From Chryseobacterium viscerum (GTDB lineage Bacteria > Bacteroidota > Bacteroidia > Flavobacteriales > Weeksellaceae), in the NCBI RefSeq assembly GCF_025949665.1, contig NZ_JAPDFT010000001.1, positions 2,294,001-2,358,000 on the forward strand: a stretch of DNA of 64,000 nucleotides, in the 5' to 3' direction. Shown here in pieces: positions 59,183-64,000 of this stretch. Under the pieces are notes generated by a model that worked only from the letters and a program-made list of their open reading frames with translations, did not search any database and was not told where the DNA came from. Positions within the stretch are counted from its first letter, which is position 1. Each line of letters begins with the position of its first letter. The translations under genes and the position numbers were made by a program.

Positions 59183-61960
59183 CTATTTTGAAAAATATAA
59201 TGGAAATAACTGAATTTGTCCATCCAATCCGGAAGGCTGAATTTTCCATCCAGAGGCATCAAAAGCTTTATAATCAATATTTACAAAATTAATTTCATGA
59301 TAATTACGCCATTGAATTTTATTCTGATCCATGTAACGGATTCTATTTGCCATCAAATTGCAGACTTCAATCTGAATGGTATTTTTCCCTTTTTTCAGAT
59401 ATTTCCCAATGTTGATTTCAAAAGGAATACTCCAGACAATCCCAGCTTCCTGACCGTTAACAATTACTTTTGCACTTTCATATAGTTTATCGAATTTTAA
59501 AAGATAATCGTCTGCTTTTTTATTCTTCAAAACTAATGTTGTTGTATAAACACCGGTTCCTGAAAAGCTCTGTGTTGCAGAATCTTCTGAAAAGTTCGTC
59601 CAGGGTTCCGGATTTTTTAGAATCCTTGATTTTGGACGTTCGGGACCGCCTTCTTTGAAAGTCAGCTGCCATGCTTGATTTAAACTGATAGGGGAATCTA
59701 TTTTTTCAATATAATTCCATTTTGCAATGGAATGATCAACAGATTCACTATTTTTAAAAAATAAAGATTGTCCGGATTTCAGTTGAATTCTTACAGAATT
59801 GTTTTGTATTTCCGCAACTCCGAAATCTCCGTTTTCCGGATTCATGATCACGGCTTGCTTTCCTGTATAGTTTAAAGGAATAAACTGATTAATGTCCTTT
59901 GCAGTATGATTAACAATGAAATAGTATTTTCCACCGTCAAACTGTCTCCTCACAAACCTCAATCCGGTTTCCGTTAATTGTTCTTTTTGTATTTTTAAAT
60001 ATTCCAAGCCTTTTTCAATATCAGCACTTAACACAATTTTTCCTTTTCCGAAACTCGCAGTTTTTATATTTTCTCCGTGATCCTGAAACTCGATCTGAGC
60101 CCACAATGATTTCAGTTCTGCTCTTCTTTTTTCAACTTCAAAATTTCCGGGAATATCTTTTGGCTCATTTTGAAAAATAACCGAAGCGCCATTTTGAGCT
60201 AATTTGAGAATATAATGTATCGTAGTTTCCGGCAAATAAGTTAATTCAGGAATAATTAAAACCCGGTAAGAAGATCCTTCTTTTGCAGTCTGAATTTTCT
60301 GGTTTTCCGATTTGGATTCGCCAATCATCTTGTCAGAAATCATATCAAGAGCATAGCCCATTTTGCTTAGCTTCGTTAAATTCTTATACATTGGAGTTGG
60401 CTGCAGCCATTTTTCCACGTTATGAACTTTAAACGCGATATCTTTTCCATTCGGATTAGCCCATTGGTCATAAATTGGCCAGTATATCAACAGTTCATTA
60501 TCAGATTTCCCGCTCTGCAAAACACTTTGAGTACGGGCAACATAAGAATTTAATCCCATTAAATGTGGCCACAAACTGTTTTCCGGAACAAAATTAACCG
60601 AAGCGTAAAAAAGCCATCCCGGAAAAGGAACATCGGCCGGTGTATATGTTGTACCATGATAAAAAACGTGATTGATTCCAGATAGAAAAACCTGCTCCAC
60701 TTCGGGTTTTGCTTGCGACCAGGAGGTTTTAAAATGCTCTGTAAGCCATGTAAAAGTTTCATTTGAAATTAATTGTTTACCTCTAACATTGGCAGCCGAT
60801 GAAGCAAATTTCAGCATATTAATATCCGGTTGATCAGATTTTTGCACATCTGTACGCTCTCTTCTCAGCCCCGGAATATCAAAAACCGTACTTCCAAAAG
60901 TCTCAGACTCCGGAATATCGACTGCAGCATACAAGTCCAGTAAATTTCCTGGCGATCCGTGGGCCTGGTTGGTATTTTTGGAATTTTTGGAATGAGCCCA
61001 GTTTGTAAAATCCTTAGTAAAATTGCTCAAAATCAATTCGCTCAGGGTTTCCCTGTAATCTGACTTAATTCTACCCGTCATCTCGTTTTCTTCGTTACTG
61101 ACAAGATATTTAATGTATGGACTCAAATCATATCCTCTCCTTTTTTTAAATTCACTTTTAAAATCAGGGGTCCAGTCAGCATTATAAACCTCATAACTGT
61201 CATTGAAAAAAGAACGGATTCCATAGTTTGAGTTTCCAAAAGCTTTATCGAAAGTTTTAAGATAATCTTTCGTTGCATCAGGTGAAAAATGATCTAGTGT
61301 ATACCCTTCACCACCTGGAGCTGCACGTTTTACTTTTTGTAAAGTTTTGCCTGTAAAAACAGCATAAATCGTCCATTTCCCGGAATCCGGCTTCCAGTTG
61401 AGAGAGCCGTCATTTGCTATTTTATCAGTTAAAACAACTGCTTCATTTTTCTCATTGTAAGCCGTTACAATATCTAATTTTATTGTTTCTAAATTCTTCT
61501 GTTTTTCATCATTCAGAATGATTTGCTCTGAAAATTTTTCGCCTGATGAAATTGTGTATGTCTGAACAATCATTTTTGTAGCGGCATCTTCTTTGTCAAC
61601 CTGCGAACCACCGATTGGCCAGCCTGTTCCTACAGCCATATCAACTCCCATGTTCAAACTTTTTGCTTTGCATGTAGTGAATTGAAGCATTTTCATCCAC
61701 TCCGGAGAAAGATAATTGATGTACTGATTTTCAAAACCTTTTGCTCCATAAATGGGAACGATTTCTATGCCACCGAAACCTGCTTTATTAAGTGTTGTCA
61801 ATTCTTTATCCAATCCTTTTTCGCTGACAGCATTTCCCATCCACCACCATCGTGTCCACGGCTTTGCCGTTTCAGTGGTTTTTGGCCACGGATTTTGTGC
61901 AGGAAGATTCCCAAACGCAAAACAAAATATGCCTGCCTTTACTATAGATTGAATATTCAT
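59183..61960 (-). CDS. GH106 alpha-L-rhamnosidase
   Basis: The start is set at the ATG 61960 (MNIQSIVKAGIFCFAFG...AQ, a signal peptide); the longer frame would add 20 residues of the preceding gene's end. The 925-residue protein has TRWWWMGNAVSEKGLDKELT near the start, GFGGIEIVPIYG, GTGWPIGGSQVD, FNDSYEVYNADWTPDF (metal/catalytic region), HGSPGNLLDLYAAVDIPESE and a C-terminal beta-sandwich (YLLKFDKLYESAKVIVNGQE). This is the GH106 pattern. It cuts terminal L-rhamnose from RG-I oligosaccharides, feeding the rhamnose pathway. The CE12 gene lies 11 bp upstream. Confidence 0.93.
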   Translation of the reverse strand: MNIQSIVKAGIFCFAFGNLPAQNPWPKTTETAKPWTRWWWMGNAVSEKGLDKELTTLNKAGFGGIEIVPIYGAKGFENQYINYLSPEWMKMLQFTTCKAKSLNMGVDMAVGTGWPIGGSQVDKEDAATKMIVQTYTISSGEKFSEQIILNDEKQKNLETIKLDIVTAYNEKNEAVVLTDKIANDGSLNWKPDSGKWTIYAVFTGKTLQKVKRAAPGGEGYTLDHFSPDATKDYLKTFDKAFGNSNYGIRSFFNDSYEVYNADWTPDFKSEFKKRRGYDLSPYIKYLVSNEENEMTGRIKSDYRETLSELILSNFTKDFTNWAHSKNSKNTNQAHGSPGNLLDLYAAVDIPESETFGSTVFDIPGLRRERTDVQKSDQPDINMLKFASSAANVRGKQLISNETFTWLTEHFKTSWSQAKPEVEQVFLSGINHVFYHGTTYTPADVPFPGWLFYASVNFVPENSLWPHLMGLNSYVARTQSVLQSGKSDNELLIYWPIYDQWANPNGKDIAFKVHNVEKWLQPTPMYKNLTKLSKMGYALDMISDKMIGESKSENQKIQTAKEGSSYRVLIIPELTYLPETTIHYILKLAQNGASVIFQNEPKDIPGNFEVEKRRAELKSLWAQIEFQDHGENIKTASFGKGKIVLSADIEKGLEYLKIQKEQLTETGLRFVRRQFDGGKYYFIVNHTAKDINQFIPLNYTGKQAVIMNPENGDFGVAEIQNNSVRIQLKSGQSLFFKNSESVDHSIAKWNYIEKIDSPISLNQAWQLTFKEGGPERPKSRILKNPEPWTNFSEDSATQSFSGTGVYTTTLVLKNKKADDYLLKFDKLYESAKVIVNGQEAGIVWSIPFEINIGKYLKKGKNTIQIEVCNLMANRIRYMDQNKIQWRNYHEINFVNIDYKAFDASGWKIQPSGLDGQIQLFPLYFSK

Positions 61961-61971
61961 TTTCTTACTTT

Positions 61972-63294
61972 TTAGTTTCCATCCGGTTTTAAAGATTCCA
62001 TGAAGATACATTCCGGCCAATGGAATTTTTCAAAAGGATCAGGTTGATTTAAGTCAAAACCTTTATATTTTTTAGAAATAAACTTAGTCAAAGGCAGCTT
62101 CTGATCGACAATACTTTTTATGACACATTTTGCCAGTTCATAAGCGCCATACGTATTAAAGTGAGTATCATCTGCCAAAGCATCCTTCTGATTGGGATAA
62201 GAATTTGCAGGATAATAGACAAATGCTTTTTTAGAATTTTCCGGTCCCAACGCTTCAAAAAGCGTTTTACTCATTGCATTCAGGTCGATTAAATATACAT
62301 TTTCTTCTTTGCTAATTTCCCGCATCGCATCAGGAAAATCATCAAGAGTATTGACAATCTTATTATTCTTATCAAAAACTCTTCGATTCATTGATGTAAC
62401 TAAAACAGGAATCGCTCCCAATTGTTTTGCTTTATTACTCCATTCCTGTAATCTTTTTCTATAACCAGATTTTGTGCTGTTGCCATACTTCTGATCATTA
62501 TGCCCAAACTGGATGAACAGATAATCTCCAGGCTTTATTTTGTTCCAGATTTTATCAATCCGATGGCGGTCTTCAAAAGCTTTCAAAGTTTCTCCGCTTT
62601 CGGCGTAATTCGCAACAACAACTTCTTCCGGAACAAAAAAACACGGTAGCATTTGTCCCCACGAGGCCCAGGGTTCGTACTGTGCATCTACAACCGTGGA
62701 ATCCCCTGTCAGGTAAATTGTTTTTGCCGTTTTGTTAGACTGAATGGTTATTGCACAAATTTTTGGGGCTTTACTGTTAAATTCAATCGTCAATAAGTTG
62801 TCCCAATGTAAATATTTTCTTTCTCTTGGTTTTAATTTTACAATTCCAATTTCAACTCCATCCTGATTACGGAGAATGCTGTCTTTAATATGAACTGTAA
62901 TAAGTTTTTCAACTATTTCACCTTCTTTTGTTTTTACTTCGTCCAGCATCAGACGACGGTTTTCTACACGAGCTGTTGTTTGAGAAGTTCCTTTAGAATC
63001 ACCTAAATTTAACTTAATATCATAATTCCCTTCCGGAAGTACCACCGAAAAATAGAAAGGTCTGTCGCTGGTAATATAATCTCCCGTCAAAGCATTTCCT
63101 CCTCTGTCGATTGATTTTAAGCCGGAAATATCCATGAATCCATAGCCTGCTTTTCTGTCGAATTCAGAATGTTCCGTGATGGGAATAAAACCATCCTGAA
63201 CTCTGCTTCCGCCAAAATCAAATTTAAAATTGGTTTGCTGGGTAAACATCGATGAACAAATAAAAATGGTTATAATTCTTATCCAACTTTTCAT
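61972..63294 (-). CDS. Rhamnogalacturonan acetylesterase (CE12, SGNH/GDSL) with N-terminal carbohydrate-binding-like domain
   Basis: The ATG at 63294 (MKSWIRIITIFIC) starts a signal peptide; a GTG lies two codons upstream. The 440-residue protein has an N-terminal domain (about 20-185) beginning FKFDFGGSRVQDGFIPI, a beta-sandwich module seen in YesT/YesY-like esterases. The SGNH domain follows with block I YLTGDSTVVDAQ (catalytic Ser), block III FIQFGHNDQKYG and block V DDTHFNTYGAYEL (Asp/His). It removes acetyl groups from GalA in RG-I, opening the backbone to lyase and rhamnosidase. It is 11 bp upstream of GH106, same transcript. Confidence 0.93.
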   Translation of the reverse strand: MKSWIRIITIFICSSMFTQQTNFKFDFGGSRVQDGFIPITEHSEFDRKAGYGFMDISGLKSIDRGGNALTGDYITSDRPFYFSVVLPEGNYDIKLNLGDSKGTSQTTARVENRRLMLDEVKTKEGEIVEKLITVHIKDSILRNQDGVEIGIVKLKPRERKYLHWDNLLTIEFNSKAPKICAITIQSNKTAKTIYLTGDSTVVDAQYEPWASWGQMLPCFFVPEEVVVANYAESGETLKAFEDRHRIDKIWNKIKPGDYLFIQFGHNDQKYGNSTKSGYRKRLQEWSNKAKQLGAIPVLVTSMNRRVFDKNNKIVNTLDDFPDAMREISKEENVYLIDLNAMSKTLFEALGPENSKKAFVYYPANSYPNQKDALADDTHFNTYGAYELAKCVIKSIVDQKLPLTKFISKKYKGFDLNQPDPFEKFHWPECIFMESLKPDGN

Positions 63295-63300
63295 AATCAC

Positions 63301-63436
63301 TCCATTAAAAATATTGACTCCACCATTAATCCAAAAATCCTATTCGCTTGTATGCTCAGAAACCGTCCCAATCTAAATTGAGAATGCAATAATTGGGAGC
63401 ATAAGCATACCACGCCGAATATTTTAGACAAAAAAC
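63301..63436. other. Short intergenic region between GH28 and CE12 genes
   Basis: About 136 bp without a gene. No CGATTG-type site, terminator or clear promoter box was found. Confidence 0.4.
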
Positions 63437-64000
63437 TCATTTTGCAGCAATGTCGGAATCATCTTTCTTGTCATAAGACTGGTCTAGCGAGGCAACCTGA
63501 GTAACATTTACTTTAATTTTTTTTAAATTTTTAATAGCCCCCAAATTCTCCTCTTTTGGTTTTAAAGCCTTTATTTTCAGGTTATCCAACGTGAAATCTA
63601 TCAGATCATACAAGTCTGATTTTTCAACATCGAATGCCGTTTCACAACTGATATCAATATTTTTAATCAGAATATCATTCGCTAAAGATTTTTTAGGCTT
63701 TTCCTCTCCTTTCAAATCGAAAAACTGGCTCCAACCTTTCACATACAAGAAAGTTTTGACATTGCCCGTGATATTTTCAACGGTAATATATTCGTAATGC
63801 TGAGGAGTATCCGGTCTCATTTTAAGGTGGAGCAGTCTGGAAGCATCTTTCACCTTTGAGTTGCGCAGAATTACGTTATAATTGTGGATTGATTCGCTGC
63901 CGCAAGTAAGAACACTGTGACAAAACCCAAAGTTGTTATCTTCGATGATGATATTTCTGTTTTCACCATTTTCAGGAGTTTTATCTGCTTTCGGACCTTT
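63437..64000 (-). CDS. GH28 family glycoside hydrolase, C-terminal part (5' end outside window)
   Basis: The frame is open from the window edge to the stop at 63437, giving 187 residues. FGFCHSVLTCGSESIHNYN matches the GH28 'GHG...GSE' region, with Cys in place of the usual first Gly. LLHLKMRPDTPQHYEYITVE corresponds to the R/K-I/L-K motif and the following beta-helix turn. So this is the end of an exo-type galacturonidase or polygalacturonase. The main catalytic Asp residues would lie upstream, outside the window. It heads the leftward group of RG-I genes. Confidence 0.85.
   Translation of the reverse strand, partial: KGPKADKTPENGENRNIIIEDNNFGFCHSVLTCGSESIHNYNVILRNSKVKDASRLLHLKMRPDTPQHYEYITVENITGNVKTFLYVKGWSQFFDLKGEEKPKKSLANDILIKNIDISCETAFDVEKSDLYDLIDFTLDNLKIKALKPKEENLGAIKNLKKIKVNVTQVASLDQSYDKKDDSDIAAK

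Noticed and set aside
1..64000. CRISPR arrays, rRNA genes, replication origin
   Set aside because: I looked for regular spaced repeats, 16S/23S motifs and dnaA-type boxes with origin genes and saw none.

Overview
The window looks like chromosomal DNA of a low-GC member of the Bacteroidota, most likely a Chryseobacterium-type flavobacterium. The evidence is a SusC/SusD pair, a metallopeptidase with a type IX secretion C-terminal domain, promoters of the TTG-N17..20-TAnnTTTG kind, and an RteC relic of a conjugative transposon. No rRNA or CRISPR array was seen; there is one tRNA-Lys(TTT). The species assignment is inference from gene style only.

Layout. (1) 1-7.7 kb: HAD phosphatase (cut by the window edge), a SufR-like Fe-S regulator divergent from a superoxide dismutase/DUF2480/flavin reductase/ferredoxin group, a ketopantoate-reductase-type enzyme, Crp- and AraC-type regulators, and a TetX-like FAD monooxygenase. 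(2) 7.7-15.7 kb: a large T9SS reprolysin-like metallopeptidase, a candidate small RNA, two tandem membrane-bound TPR/LuxR-type regulators, a GNAT acetyltransferase and tRNA-Lys. (3) 16-23 kb: a secretion/modification island. A C39-peptidase ABC transporter and HlyD adaptor point left. An IspD-type cytidylyltransferase, a GT25-LicD fusion, a double-glycine-leader protein with a C-terminal DUF6973-like domain, and a lipoprotein point right. This is the most unusual system in the window. (4) 23-27 kb: decayed mobile DNA (RteC, excisionase-like HTH, RadC/JAB protein, relics of an AraC regulator and of a surface protein). (5) 27.1-31.1 kb: an AT-rich cluster of a 49-residue two-cysteine exported peptide, a membrane-anchored propeller-like protein, a MauE/DoxX-type membrane protein and an outer-membrane beta-barrel. 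An internally deleted IS3 element follows.

(6) 32-64 kb: a coherent rhamnogalacturonan-I utilisation locus. On the plus strand: GH28, a DUF4450-type protein, a GH65-like six-hairpin protein, a GH43-like protein and a GntR regulator. On the minus strand: another GH28 (cut by the window edge), CE12 acetylesterase, GH106 rhamnosidase, PL11 lyase, GH105 unsaturated-uronyl hydrolase, RhaT symporter, SusC, SusD, a rhamnulose-1-P aldolase/lactaldehyde dehydrogenase fusion, rhamnose isomerase, FGGY kinase and an FMN lactate dehydrogenase. Together they cut and de-esterify the RG-I backbone, import the products, and take L-rhamnose to DHAP plus L-lactate/pyruvate. Shared CGATTG-type palindromes lie upstream of several of these genes and suggest common control.
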